Shown here one piece after another: positions 22,425 through 33,560 of a stretch of DNA of 64,000 nt. The notes below the pieces were generated by a model. That model was not told the DNA's origin. It did not search any database and worked only from the letters and a program-made list of their open reading frames with translations. The stretch comes from Ahaetulla prasina (taxonomy: Eukaryota; Chordata; Lepidosauria; Squamata; Colubridae): positions 163,692,236 to 163,756,235 of the forward strand of contig NC_080539.1 of the NCBI RefSeq assembly GCF_028640845.1. Direction: 5' to 3'. Each line of letters starts with the position of its first letter. The first letter of the stretch is position 1. The position numbers were made by a program, and so were the translations under genes.

Positions 22425-23129
22425 CAAATAAAGAATATCAAAAATGAACTAGACAGAGATATTTATGTAGTTAGTAATGAAATATAGAAAACTACAACAG
22501 GGAGGGAGGAGGAGGAGGGAGAGGGAGAGAAACAAATCTCCATCCCCAGGCATAGTGGCAGTCAGATTTTCTTAGGCCCTATGATGATTTAAAAGCACCC
22601 TTTTTTTCAAACAGGAAAATGTACAGGTTTATTACCATGGTGTTTTTCTTTTCTTTTTTTTAAGTTTCAATAATATTTATTATAACATAAAATACAATGA
22701 AAATAAAGATTAAATGGGGGAGTGCAGGATCCTAGAGAAAAGGGAAAAATGGTATTGACTTCCAACTGTTTCCAACACAGTAAAATACTAATATAATTAT
22801 GACCTCAACTTTGTACGTTACCTTTAATTATTACAAGCCCTTTCTGTAACTACACAGTTTTTAAACCTTCAAACTAAATTCTTATTTTTTTTCTTTTTTC
22901 TATTTCTAGCATAAAAACCAGAAGCTATATCTAAATAGAAACAAGACCAAATACAATCTCTTTGTTTAAAACAGTTTACATTGATTGCCATCTTGATCAA
23001 ATCTTTTCCCCCACCCCCCTTTTTCCCCTCACGGTTGTGGGAAATGAAATATATCTTTATTTACACTTCTTAATCTTTATAAACTATCATCATCTACATT
23101 AACTATTCTAACCTTAAAAGGAAAACTGT

Positions 23130-23132
<3 letters not shown>
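22425..23132. other. AT-rich DNA, possible old LINE 3' UTR
   Basis: The stretch from about 22650 looks like an antisense LINE 3' UTR (poly-T/C start, then pyrimidine runs) but has no coding match. Similar AT-rich sequence resumes after 24606, so the Penelope element and SINE between may be insertions into it. Confidence 0.3.

Positions 23133-23204
<72 letters not shown>
23133..23204. repeat. (TA)n microsatellite
   Basis: An uninterrupted ta run of about 35 units, just left of the Penelope-like element. Confidence 0.95.
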
Positions 23205-23209
<5 letters not shown>

Positions 23210-23233
23210 TTCTGAGGTTTTCACGGTGTTTGT

Positions 23234-24260
23234 ATATAGGTCTTTGGTTGTTGGGTTTTCTCCGTGTAAAATTGGAAGTGTCTTGGCGACGTTTCGAAGT
23301 CTCATTCGTCATCTTCAGGCTTCAGCTTCGTGCTTCTGGGAGCAATGTGTGATCGCAGCTATTTCTTCCTTTTAACTGCTAGTGGGGTTTGAACTGATTG
23401 GGTGGGAGCTTGGCTGTGCTCTGATTGGCTGGGGGTTTTTCTGTGCTCTGATTGGCTGGGGGTGTGTCCTGTGTTGGTGGGGGCTTGGTTGTGCTCAGTC
23501 TAATCTAAGAGGAACCAACTTCTTCCCTGGTCCAACACTTTAAAGTCACAGGACACGATATTGACTTTAAAAAGACCAGAACTATCGCCAAAACTGAACA
23601 CTTTAACAACAGAATAATCAGAGAAGCCATCGAGATAGAAAAACGCCCACACAGCATGAACAAACGAGATGATACCTCCCGCCTACCAGCCATTTGGAAA
23701 CCTGCCCTTATTGACAAACGTGTCCCTAACACGAGGAATGACACCAGACCCACACTCACGAGGTCCACACAGGATGTCACCACCACACATCCACCCAGAA
23801 AGCACACCCAAACCCACACTGATCAGGAAGCACGACCAAGGACCAGAAGCCAGACCGCAGCTGCAACATTAGCCACTTCAAACCTCTCCAATCCATACAT
23901 GCAGCAGACTGACACCCACTACGAAGATGTAGCACCACCACGAACACGAAGCCAAACAGCAGCAGTGCAGCTCACCAGCTCAAATCCCCTGCAGCACAGA
24001 TTAGACTGAGCACAACCAAGCCCCCACCAACACAGGACACACCCCAGCCAATCAGAGCACAGAAAACCCCAGCCAATCAGAGCACAGCCAAGCTCCCACC
24101 CAATCAGTTCAAACCCACTAGCAGTTAAAGGAAGAAATAGCTGCGATCACACATTGCTCCCAGAAGCACGAAGCTGAAGCCTGAAGATGACGAATGAGAC
24201 TTCGAAACGTCGCCAAGACACTTCCAATTTTACACGGGAGAAAACCCAAACAACCAAAGA

Positions 24261-24268
<8 letters not shown>
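23234..24268 (+). mobile_element. Penelope-like element, 5' truncated, with inverted terminal arms
   Basis: The left arm 23234-23506 is the near-exact reverse complement of the right arm 23998-24268, differing by a few one-base indels. The right arm contains gcctgaagatgacgaatgag then acttcgaaacgtcg. The unique centre encodes the C-terminal part of the Penelope protein. An inverted partial copy of the terminal repeat upstream of a 5'-truncated body is a classic Penelope arrangement. Both sides end in (TA)n, so any target duplication is hidden. The arms' high similarity points to a young insertion. Confidence 0.75.
23509..24009 (+). pseudogene. Penelope-like protein, C-terminal (end of GIY-YIG endonuclease region)
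   Basis: An uninterrupted frame of 166 codons that opens right where the left arm ends and stops inside the first bases of the right arm (codon tga, 24007-24009). Near its start it reads HFKVTGHDIDF and then, about 15 residues on, RIIREAIEIEKRP followed by NKRDDTSRLPAIWKP. This order (GH-x-id, REAiEI, N-x-d, lp-x-W-x-P) is what I know from the C-terminal part of Penelope GIY-YIG endonucleases. The rest is a low-complexity tail rich in T, P, R and Q with two TRSQTAA repeats. The reverse transcriptase and the GIY-YIG catalytic core proper are absent, so the protein cannot work; the frame survives because the copy is young. The first methionine is only at 23656, so no natural start is present. 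Confidence 0.7.
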
Positions 24269-24332
<64 letters not shown>

Positions 24333-24347
24333 TACATATATATATAT
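24264..24347. repeat. (TA)n/(CA)n microsatellite
   Basis: A ta run then cacacacaca and more ta, between the Penelope right arm and an antisense SINE. Confidence 0.9.
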
Positions 24348-24605
24348 AAATTTACATTTATATCCCGCCCTTCTCCGAAGACTCAGGGTGGCTTACAGTG
24401 TGTAAGGCAATAGTCTCATTCTATTTGTATATTTACAAAGTCAACTTATTGCCCCCCCCAAACAATCTGGGTCCTCATTTTACCTACCTTATAAAGGAGG
24501 GAAGGCTGAGTCAATCTTGGGCCTGGTGGGATTCGAGCCTGCAGTAATTGCAGGCTGCTGTGTTTTAATAACAGGCTATCTTACAGCCTGAGCCACCACG
24601 GCCCT
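24348..24605 (-). repeat. tRNA-derived SINE with L2-like tail
   Basis: Antisense copy, very similar to 8855-9104: tail atatcccgcccttctccgaa first, head ending ccaccacggc. It abuts the (TA)n tract. Confidence 0.8.
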
Positions 24606-25080
24606 ATATTCCTTATATTCCTTTTAGGACTCTAAACTTTTCTTTAAAAAATTCATCTTTATAACTAAAATCAATTAGTTCTAATGCATCTTTTAAACTT
24701 TAACATGCATACTTTCAAATTCACTTTCAATAATACTTTGCAAATTTTAGAAATTGCTCAAGTGTGATATATAAAAAGAAAAAAATGAAAGATTAAAAAA
24801 AATTCCATTCTCAAACCCACTTTATAAGCTCAAAAGAATGCACTGGAACTATTTTTAATTACATATGTAATTAAATCCAACCTAACTTCAATTAACTTAT
24901 TAAATTTAAGTCACACATTATAGCTTGTCCTCATAAAATAAAATCTTTTTCTTCTTTTGATATTCTATTAAATAAATATTTTCTTTTTCTCAATAGAAAT
25001 ATGAAATATGATTTTTAAAACAAGTATGTTAACATTGTCCATTTTCATGTTGATTTTGAAGAGAAGCTTCCAAACTTGTT
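24606..25080. other. unassigned AT-rich DNA
   Basis: Very AT-rich, perhaps the continuation of the LINE-like sequence before 23132. No firm assignment. Confidence 0.35.
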
Positions 25081-25099
25081 TATAATAATAATAATAATA

Positions 25100-25223
25100 A
25101 CAACAGAGTTGGAAGGGACCTTGGAGGCCTTCTAGTCCAACCCCCTGCCCAGGCAGGAAACCCTACATCATCTCAGATGGTTATCCAACATTTTCTTAAA
25201 AATTTCCAGTGTTGGAGCATTCA
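25100..25223 (-). repeat. CR1 LINE 3' region, first part (host of a nested insertion)
   Basis: Antisense CR1: gagttggaagggaccttgga, tagtccaaccccctgc, then tccagtgttggagcattca. It breaks off at attca (25219-25223) and resumes at 26291. Confidence 0.85.
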
Positions 25224-26290
25224 ACACTGATCTTTGTGACCATAAATCTTTGTGACCATATCTCAAGTAATTGTGTTCTCTTTGCTGACGATGCCAAACT
25301 ATTTAACACCACAGACAATACATCTATCATTCAAAAAGACCTTGATCATCTAACCGCTTGGTCTAAAACTTGGCAACTCCAAATCTCAACCAGCAAATGC
25401 TCAGTCTTACATATAGGAAAAAAGAACCCAAACACTAAGTACATACTAGATGGACATTCTTACAGATGACCCCATTCCCGTTAAAGACCTTGGAGTTTTC
25501 ATGTCAAATGATCTAAGTGCCAAAGCCCACTGCAACTACATAGCAAAAAAAGCTCTAAGAGTTGTAAACCTAATCTTGCGTAGCTTCTTTTCCAAAAACA
25601 CCACACTACTAACCAGAGCATTATAAAACATTTGCTAGACCAATTCTAGAATACAGCTCGCCTGTTTGGAACCCTCACTACATCTCTGACATCAATACAA
25701 TTGAACGTGTCCAGAAATATTTTACAAGAAGAGTTCTCCATTCCTCTGAAAACAACAAAATACCTTATCCCACCAGACTTGAAACCGTAGGCTTAGAAAA
25801 CTTGGAACTCCGTCGCCTACGACAAGACCTAAGTTTAACTCACAGAATCATCTTTTGTAATGTCCTTCCTGTTAAAGACTACTTCAGCTTCAATTGCAAT
25901 AATACTAGAGCAACCAATAGATTTAAACTTAATGTCAACCGCTTTAATCTAGATTGCAGAAAATATGACTTCTGTAACAGAATCATCAGTGCTTGGAATA
26001 CTTTACCTGACTCTGTGGTCTCTTCCCATAATCCTAAAATCTTCAACCAAAAACTGTCTACTGTTGACCTCACCCCATTCCTAAGAGGACCGTAAGGGGC
26101 GTGCATAAGCGCACAAAACGTGCCTACCGTTCCTGTCCTATTGTTTTTCTTTTCTTCTTCCTATATATATATATGCTTATACCTCCTTATATTTACCCAT
26201 ATATGTGTTTATATTTTATATAATCTTTTTGTATGATACCTACATATATTGTTATGACAAAATAAATAAATAAATAAATAAATAAATAAA
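25224..26290 (+). mobile_element. CR1 LINE 3' half inserted into another CR1
   Basis: 5'-truncated LINE in sense direction. It keeps the reverse transcriptase active-site box (LFADDAKLF at about 25276) and the following region DLDHLTAWSKTWQLQISTSKC, then the C-terminal stretch ending in FNQKLSTVDLTPFLRGP and a 3' UTR with an (aaat)n tail. Frameshifts near 25465 and 25625 break the frame. Target duplication attca is at 25219-25223 and 26291-26295. It is the longest CR1 coding remnant in the window. Confidence 0.85.
26262..26290 (+). repeat. (AAAT)n tail of CR1
   Basis: About seven aaat units formed at the 3' end of the inserted LINE. Confidence 0.95.
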
Positions 26291-26545
26291 ATTCACAACT
26301 TCTGCAGGCAAGTCGTTCCACATATTAATTGTTCTAACTGTCAGGAAATTTCTCCTTAGTTTTAGATTTACTTGTAACGCTGCTTCTTTCAGTTGCACTA
26401 GGGGGATTGTAATTAAACGATCTTCATAGTAGGGCCTGTTTGTGTCGGATTTATATTCCAAAATTATAATTAAGTCCTTTGCAGTAGCCATAGTGGTTTG
26501 GTAGCTTTCTGCACTTGGTTGCATCACTGGGTTACACATCCTTCT
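26291..26545 (-). repeat. CR1 LINE 3' region, second part
   Basis: Continues the interrupted antisense CR1: cttctgcaggcaagtcgttc, ctgtcaggaaatttctcctt. The coding remnant on the minus strand includes LRRNFLTVRTINMWNDLP. Confidence 0.85.
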
Positions 26546-27919
26546 TCCAATTATTTAACTAATTTGTTCCTCTTGCTCCTCTTTCATGACATCTTTGGAG
26601 TATAGTTAATCTAGAGAGTGAATTGTTTTGTTTAGATACTCCTTCAAAATAATTTTTGTAATCTTTCTCTTGTTTAGGTTCCTTGCTTCATCTTCTTCTA
26701 TTCTTTAGCTCCCTCTAATGGTCAAAGAATAAATCTTTTTTAGGGGGGAAAAAGATTTTTTTGTAGATCAGCTGGTCAACCAGAATCCATTAAAATTGGA
26801 AGATTTCAGCCTCCCACAACATACAATCCAAAATTGCAAATGATAACTCCCAACGTCAAATAAAAGTGACAAATTAATGGAAATGACAAAATAAAACTCC
26901 TTATGTTTCTTCATCAAAAATAGAAAGAAAAAACACGTCCTTAGTTTACCTCCAACAATCCTCTTATCAATATCCATGAAATGGTGCAGATTTTCAAACA
27001 TGATTAACAGACTATCACTGAAAAGTGACTTTTAGCTTAATAAAGATAAGAATCAAAGTATTTAAGATGTGAAAGGTGAGACTTATTGTCCGTTTGAAAA
27101 ATAAATTCCAAAATGGCTGCTTTTTCATCAGTGAAGTCACCTGTTTCCCAATTTATGGGTGACCTACCTGGCTACTTAGGAGCATTGCTCAAAAGTTTTC
27201 TTGCAGATTGTCACTGTAAGAAATATTGTGGGATGAATCTGGGGCTCTTCCTAAACCAGGAGAACTCATGGAATCCAGTACCCTGTTTGTACATTGAAAA
27301 AGCTTCAGTCCAAAGGAGAGCTTTCCAGACTGGTCAGTCAGCCATCTTCATTTGAAGTCCCTACTATGATGTGTTTATATTTATTGGGCTTTAAATCAGA
27401 CTTTAAGTTGTGCTTTAAATTCTGGTGATTTTAGTGTTCCCCTAGATTACTGCTGAGTCCAATCTGTCATATATGCACCACTGGTTGAGAATCACTATAG
27501 CAAGGGTTTGCATGCTAGGTCAACAATGGACCATAAGAAATGTATCTAAATTCTGGTAATGCTCAGTATTTGAATGTATAAAAGGTGACTGATACAGTAA
27601 TAAGTCCCCCAGAATGATGAAAAGCATTTTGATGTGAAAATATAATGTAGGAGATGACCAGATTGAGCCTGAGGGAGGGGTCAAATGCATCATAACTCTC
27701 GAGCCCCTTCGCACCCACAAGAAATCTAAATCCAGCCCACCTTGAATTCCAGTGACTCTTATCTACCACTAATATGCTTTGACCATTAGTAGTTCAGATT
27801 CTTGTAGAAAACATAAGCTTGCAATAAACCTTTACATTCAATTTGAACTGCCTGGACTTCTGATTTCCCACGCTTGACATATAGGTTGGTTCACACTGGC
27901 TTCTTCGCACTGGGTAGAC
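26546..27919. other. unassigned DNA
   Basis: It includes an 80-codon frame at 27113-27355 without a recognisable domain. No firm gene or repeat. Confidence 0.4.
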
Positions 27920-27974
27920 CAGGACGGCCCCGTGGGCCAGATCCAGCCCGTGGCCTTTGAGTTTGACGCCCCTG
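27920..27974. repeat. fragment of the CAGGGGTGTCAAACT hAT family
   Basis: Starts with ccaggacggcccc, contains ggccagatccagcccgtggc and ends gagtttgacgcccctg. No matching target duplication, so it is internally deleted or truncated. Confidence 0.6.
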
Positions 27975-29853
27975 ATTAATGCTTTAGTATTTTGGTTAGG
28001 AGATGAATGAATCCATGAAGTTTTTTTATTGGTTAGATTAGACTAAGTTGTAAAAGAAATCTCTGAAGGTATAGTGCATATTTATCCTATGCCATTTTTC
28101 TGGAGCCAATTAAAATTGCATTTATGAATGGGTCCAATTGACTTTTGTCCAATCTTGTATAATACAATGAGTTGGATTTGTATCATAGTTAATCTGATTG
28201 ACCAAAAACAGCAGTGCAGTTTAATGTTTTTGACATGACTTGGTCCAAAGATAAGCTGCTATTGTCAGGAGAAGGCTATATTCATTCATTACCCTACTCT
28301 AAATTATGAATGAAATTTCTTAGTTCAGGTTTATGTTGCTATGTTTAGTTTGGTCCAGAAATGACAAAATGGAGGTGTGGAGAAAAACAGACATTAATTT
28401 CAAAAATTATTCAATTTACCCTTTGAGTGCAAATAATCCCTTTAGTTACAAGTAAATAAGTACATTTCTTATAATCACATAGACCAAAAGAAAAAAATAA
28501 ATAAAATAAATTATAGCTATTAACAATTGGAGATTGCTATAGTAGAGCAGAGCTTACACGAAGTATAACAAAAGAACTTTGTCCGTCTTTGTTGTCCGCT
28601 AAGTAATGTAAGTGACATAAATAAAAATGCCATCTGGATTCCTTGGTGCTCTCTGGGCTTGGTTGTTTGCTTGCAGTCTATAGAAAATGCTCTGGGAATT
28701 TAGAAAGGAGATCAACTGCAAACAAGGGTCCCCATGGAAATGGCAGCATAATAAAACATGGAATGTATTTTCTATCGTACCTACATCAAAAGGACACTTG
28801 TCATTTAGCCATGGGGATTTTCTTCCGTATTAAAATAGACTAGGGATAAGCCTCTTCTGAAGTTTGTAACAGTGATCTTGTTCAGGTAAATTGATGGTTT
28901 AAAATTTGCAAACTGACATGCTGCATAATCCAATTGGCCATCTACATCTAGAATCCTTTGCTTCAAAATTAAGTTGGCCTGCTCTAACCCCAGTGAATGT
29001 CCCAGAAAAAGCCATTGAAATGCAGTTTCCTAAAAATAGCCTTTTTTCTAGAAGTGAAAAATTATCTTTTATAGATAAAGAAGCCAATCCAATTAAACTA
29101 TGTAATAATTTCAACCCCAACATTAAAGATTAGAATCCAAAGGCCAATTCAACTCTAGTGATTCTTGCTTCGTTGCTGAAGCACTATATTTGTAATACAA
29201 CAAGACAGCTAGAACATAGTGGATGTACATAGCTTAACAGCAGCCTTTTGGTAGCCAATTCAGACCATAGAAACCATAACTGAACATGTAAAGGTTTAAA
29301 TTTGCTTTGCCAGTTCTGTTACTTGGGGTTTTAATAGCTTTAAGTCTTTATTATTTCAAAGAAATAAAAAATATGCAAAGCTCTTTTAAGACTAATAGAA
29401 GTCAAGGACACTACTACCATATCCTCGGCAAATGAGTGAATTGATATGTTATAGGGTATTTTAGGAGGCTAAAAATTCTAGCCTGCTTAAATTGACCACC
29501 AATGAATTTATATAAAAGTTAAATAGTACCAGTACTGTGACTTACCCCTTTTCATTGGTATTACTTTGGTTAGATGTCCTTAAGCATTATACCTGATTTT
29601 TACTGGAACGTCCCTATACACTTTAAATATTAGTAGGAACAAACATTTGTCATTTATGGAATCATTAAATTTGTGCCACAATTTGGTGCTGGAGATCAAT
29701 CAAATAGGGCGCGCTAGCTTCACACCAGAAAGAAAGATGAGTTGATTTTTCTTACATCATCATCCAATCATCATCATCATCTTACAGCATCATCCAATCA
29801 TCATCCATCTTCCCTCCCTCTCTCCCTCCAAAGTTGCCTCGCAAATGGGCATC
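27975..29853. other. unassigned AT-rich DNA
   Basis: Only a catcat/tcatcc-rich low-complexity stretch at about 29754-29815 stands out. Confidence 0.45.
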
Positions 29854-29854
29854 A

Positions 29855-30033
29855 CAACCAGGAAGGTTCTGTGCTGGCAGGATTCTAACTGTTGTACAAA
29901 GCACTAGCTCGTCACCCCACTGAAGTGGTACCTATTTACCTATTGGCATAGAAGTTGCTTTTCAACTGCTAGGTGGACAGAAGCTGAGGCAAGTGACAGG
30001 AGCTCACCCCACTACACAGTGCTAGAACCTGAG
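29855..30033 (-). repeat. old Sauria SINE fragment
   Basis: Antisense and diverged: cctatttacctattggc, caactgctaggtggacagaa, gacaggagctcaccccac. Compared with the copies at 38126 and 42549 it has many substitutions, so it is older. Confidence 0.6.
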
Positions 30034-30131
30034 CCGCTGGAGCAGAGGTCATCTCCCTGTTGAGGGCCTATTTTTAAATCAGTGAAAGACATAAATAAAT
30101 ATGAACCACATTTAAAGCAGTGTGGTCTAGT

Positions 30132-30345
30132 CTGGTGATGGCGAACCTTTTTGGCATTGCGTGCCAAAGTCTGAGTGCTCGGGCATCTATAATGCAATGT
30201 GCACCCCATTTGCATGTGCGCGCACAACACTCCCCGCTTCCCCCTGCGCATGCACCCATCACTGAGCATGCACGCGCACCCCAAGCATGTGCCCCCCCAC
30301 TTTTTCCAAGAGGGCCGGCATGCTTCTTACCAGAGAACAATTAGG
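30132..30345 (+). mobile_element. hAT element, CAGTGATGGC family, truncated
   Basis: The left end tctggtgatggcgaacct is clear and the interior has the family's alternating gcatgc/gcgcac sequence. The right end with ttcgccatcactg is missing. Confidence 0.65.
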
Positions 30346-30847
30346 TACTGGGCTATTCCGGTATCTTAATAGCCTCTTATTTCCTATAAAAACTATTTCA
30401 GGATTTGTTCCCAGTTTCTGCCTCCTGTTCTCCGCAAGCACAGCTCTTTAGTCAGATCTCTCCCCCCCCCCCCCGAAGCGTGGCCCTTGAAAACGGATGA
30501 GAGAACAAACACGTTTAGCCGGAAGCTTTGGAGTTGTCCGATCATCAGCTGAGCGAATTCCGGCTCTAAAGTCACCCAAACCCCACAGTAAGACAGAAGA
30601 AGGGAAAGACAGAAGAAGGGAAAAGCCCCTCTCTTTTCAGTTCCCCATCAGGCTGGCTCTGCCAAAGGCCGCCTCCTGGTCTTGCAGCCAGTTCCCTCCT
30701 GAAGTTTCAAGGGCTGCCACATGATTTCCATGAACTTGAGCTGTTTCAGAGTTGTAGGATAAATTTCTCTGGTACTCTAGTCCATGTTAATGATATGTGA
30801 AGTTAAAGCTTGTATTAATGTTCTAGTTTAATTAATTTGGAGTTAAA
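30346..30847. other. unassigned DNA
   Basis: It contains a poly-C run (about 30463-30474) and a short tandem repeat agacagaagaagggaa at 30592-30622. No gene was recognised. Confidence 0.4.
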
Positions 30848-31002
30848 AGAATAATTTTATGAAAGTTTATGTTTTCTGGGTTCAGTTATAGTAAATATTA
30901 GTTGAATTTGTTTTTGGAAGTTGCTGAATTAAAAAACAAATTCAACTAATATGTACCACAATTGAACTCAGAAAACAACAAAAACGTTTATAAAATTATT
31001 CT
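30848..31002. repeat. long inverted repeat (foldback)
   Basis: Arms 30848-30915 and 30932-31002, starting with agaataattttat, are reverse complements at roughly 80% with a 16-base loop. The arms are AT-rich and carry attagttgaatttgttttt at the loop side. No flanking duplication was recognised. Confidence 0.75.
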
Positions 31003-32275
31003 ATTGTGAACTGCAAGTCTATTGCAAAATCATTTATTTCAAACTAAAGACATTTGCTACAAAAAGGGTATTATAGCTATTAATTGCATTCTTGTTGGGA
31101 TAGTTCAGCCAAATGCTTCATTCATGTTTCCAGACAATTGGATTGTCCTTTATAAATATAGAGTTTGAAGTACAGAAATATTTTGCAAGACATAGGATGT
31201 TACAGATGGCCTTTGTCCTCCTGTGACATTTTTGGATCACCCAGTATAAGGTTTAAGCATCCAGATAAAACATGCAGTCTTTTTTATTTAAAAAAAAATT
31301 GTGAAAACATTTTACCATAACATTTTTGGATACGTATGTTTAAAATGTTCTGTCAGTATATCCTGCTGTTTAATATGAAGAATGTAGTTCATGACTGCTG
31401 TTTTTTCTGTCACCTTCGTCTTTAACATGACAGATTTTGCTGAAAATGTTCTTAGTAGGATGACTTGACCTTTGAACAGAAACCCCCTGTTAAGTTTTAG
31501 TCCAAGATGGGCCAGGGGTGGTGCCGTCATGCATTTGCTCATCCTCCTTACAAAAGGGGGTTAGTATAAAAATTATGACTGGCTCTATGGTATGACTGGC
31601 AGGCTTCTATGTACTGTTCAGCATTTATATTTCTACAAAGGGGCTTTGTGCTCTGTTGAAAACAACAGTGCTATATTAAATAGGAATTTAGAAGCCGGAG
31701 GGGTTTACTCAAACATGCAGTAAAATGGCAACAGAACAACAAAAGATGACTGTTATGAGTAGATAATCTGATTAGTAAATATTTATTTCACAAAAAAAAG
31801 GCTGTTGTAATATTTGAGATCAGAATGCAGTTTACCAATTGAGTAAATGCACTATCCTCACCACATTCCCTTCAGCTTTTTAAATTATATTGTGTAGACC
31901 AGTATTTCCTAAAATGTTGCTTTTAGACCCATTGGAGGAGGGAGTCCTCTGAGACCTTCTCAGAGGCCATGAAATTAAAATTATTTGCCAGATACTGGAG
32001 GCATTTGCAAAACTGTAAAACAATGTCACTCTTTCGATTATCTTTAATTTTTTTAAAAACAAAGGTACTTTTCATAAAAATGTTATATACCTACTGGGTT
32101 TAATATTATTTTTACACTGTACAATAAATAAATATTCTACAAATACATCAGTTTTAATTTTGAATACAGTAATTATTGAAAATACAACATATGCAACAAA
32201 AGTTCTTTCAGGATCCTTCATAATTTTTAAAAATGAAAAAGGGATCCCAACTTAAAAAAAGTTTAAGCAACATTG
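31003..32275. other. unassigned AT-rich DNA
   Basis: No gene or repeat was recognised. Confidence 0.45.
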
Positions 32276-32412
32276 CTGTAGAGCAGGGGTCTCAAACTGG
32301 TGGCCCGCAGACCAGATGCGTCATGTGCAGGCTACATCCACCCCAGCTCCGCGAAGGGAAAAAACATTGTGATACACCCGTGATGGCAATGTGACGCAGC
32401 AAGTTTGACACC

Positions 32413-32961
32413 TCTTGTGTCTGCACCCCCCGAGCCGGCCCTGCTGCCAGAAAGTGACTTGGAGCCGGGCCTGCTGCCAGAAAGTGACTTGGACAGTGAG
32501 GGGGAAGGGCCGTCAGGACTTACCTCGGGAGCACCGGCTTCCCTGGCTCAGCTCTAGGAGCCAGAAACAGGCCAGGTGGAAGAGATAACGAGGCCTCCGT
32601 CCCCTGACTTTCCCCCCCCCAGGCCACACCTGCAGAGCCAGCTGATGGCAATCAGGCTTGGTTGAACCCTAGGTTGCGTAGGTAGGAGAGGAGGGAACAA
32701 CAGAAGCAAGGGTGGGGCACGCCTAGGAAGTGCTGAGTCATGGAGCCACACCCCACAGGATATAAAAGGCAGCGAGAGCTGCTGTGTCTCTTTGTAACAG
32801 GCAAATCCACTGATTAAGAGCTGAAGTTTGTTTCTGGGTGACTCACCAGCGTCGTGGAAGATAACAGAGGCTCTTGGCAGACGCTGGCTATTTTGCTGCC
32901 AGAGCTAATAATGCCGGCTAATTAAGCCATCATTTGGACGGAGGCGAGGGAGGACAGAACA
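32413..32961 (+). mobile_element. solo LTR, copy A
   Basis: A 549 bp solo LTR with exact 5 bp duplication acacc at 32408-32412 and 32962-32966. It starts tcttgtgtctgc, where tg is expected (one substitution), and ends gaggacagaaca. A TATA box (tataaaag, 32761-32768) follows the block tcatggagccacaccccaca, which is shared with copy B at 38224. A 30 bp unit is tandemly doubled at 32432-32491. Upstream of the TATA box a readable frame shared with copy B is broken by two stops and one frameshift. The 5 bp duplication fits Gypsy-type or some endogenous retrovirus elements; I cannot tell which. Confidence 0.85.
32761..32768 (+). promoter_or_regulatory. TATA box of solo LTR copy A
   Basis: tataaaag lies about 350 bp into the LTR, downstream of the conserved gagccacaccccaca block, and is in the same position as in copy B. 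Confidence 0.6.
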
Positions 32962-32978
32962 ACACCCGTGCTGTAGAG

Positions 32979-33407
32979 CATCAACCAGAGAGGCAAAATA
33001 ATCAAGCATATGTGCTGGAGAAATAAAGTTTAGTGTTGAGTACATTTATAGAAAGATATTAGGTGATGGTGGTTGCCATTGGGTACAGTGGGTTTAATTG
33101 TTCTAGTCTAGATTGTTAAAAGCAAGTCAGGTTTGAAAATTCCAAACAAGGGTGTTTCTGTATAAACGTTTAATTAAGTAGTTTGTAGAAATTAGCATTC
33201 TAATTTCTACACAGTTTAAACTGGCCTAGAGGCAAAAATCAGTAGATTAGTGGTATCTTCTTTTCAACAGACATATACAGAGAAAAGCAGTATCTCTTCT
33301 GATAGTGGGATGGTATATGAAATAATGCATCTCAGCTCTCTTTGCAGAAGCTGCATTCAAAATACATGTTAGTCAACCAATAGATTGCATTCAGTAACTC
33401 CTCATAT
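32979..33407. other. unassigned AT-rich DNA
   Basis: Nothing recognisable was seen. Confidence 0.45.
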
Positions 33408-33560
33408 AATTTATTTTTATTTATTTTTATTTTTTATTTTTCGCATTTTTATACCGTCCTATCTCCCTAGGGACTCAGGGCGGTTCACAGCCAGATAAAA
33501 TATACATATAAATACAAAATAAAACATCAATTAAAAAACTTATTACATCAGTATGCAAGA
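33408..33560 (-). repeat. L2-type LINE tail
   Basis: Antisense: an AT-rich start, then ttttataccgtcctatctcc then gggactcagggcggttcaca and ttaaaaaacttatta, as in the longer copy at 49339. Only the 3' UTR is present. Confidence 0.65.

Larger units (their letters stand above)
32284..32970. mobile_element. hAT element, CAGGGGTGTCAAACT family, split by an LTR
   Basis: Starts caggggtctcaaactgg and ends gtttgacacc (32403-32412) plus cgtg (32967-32970) after removal of the LTR at 32413-32961. Exact 8 bp duplication ctgtagag at 32276-32283 and 32971-32978. Without the LTR the element is about 133 bp, like its relatives. Confidence 0.9.

Noticed and set aside
23103..23312. Frame containing a run of alternating Y and I
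   Set aside because: Translation of the (TA)n microsatellite.
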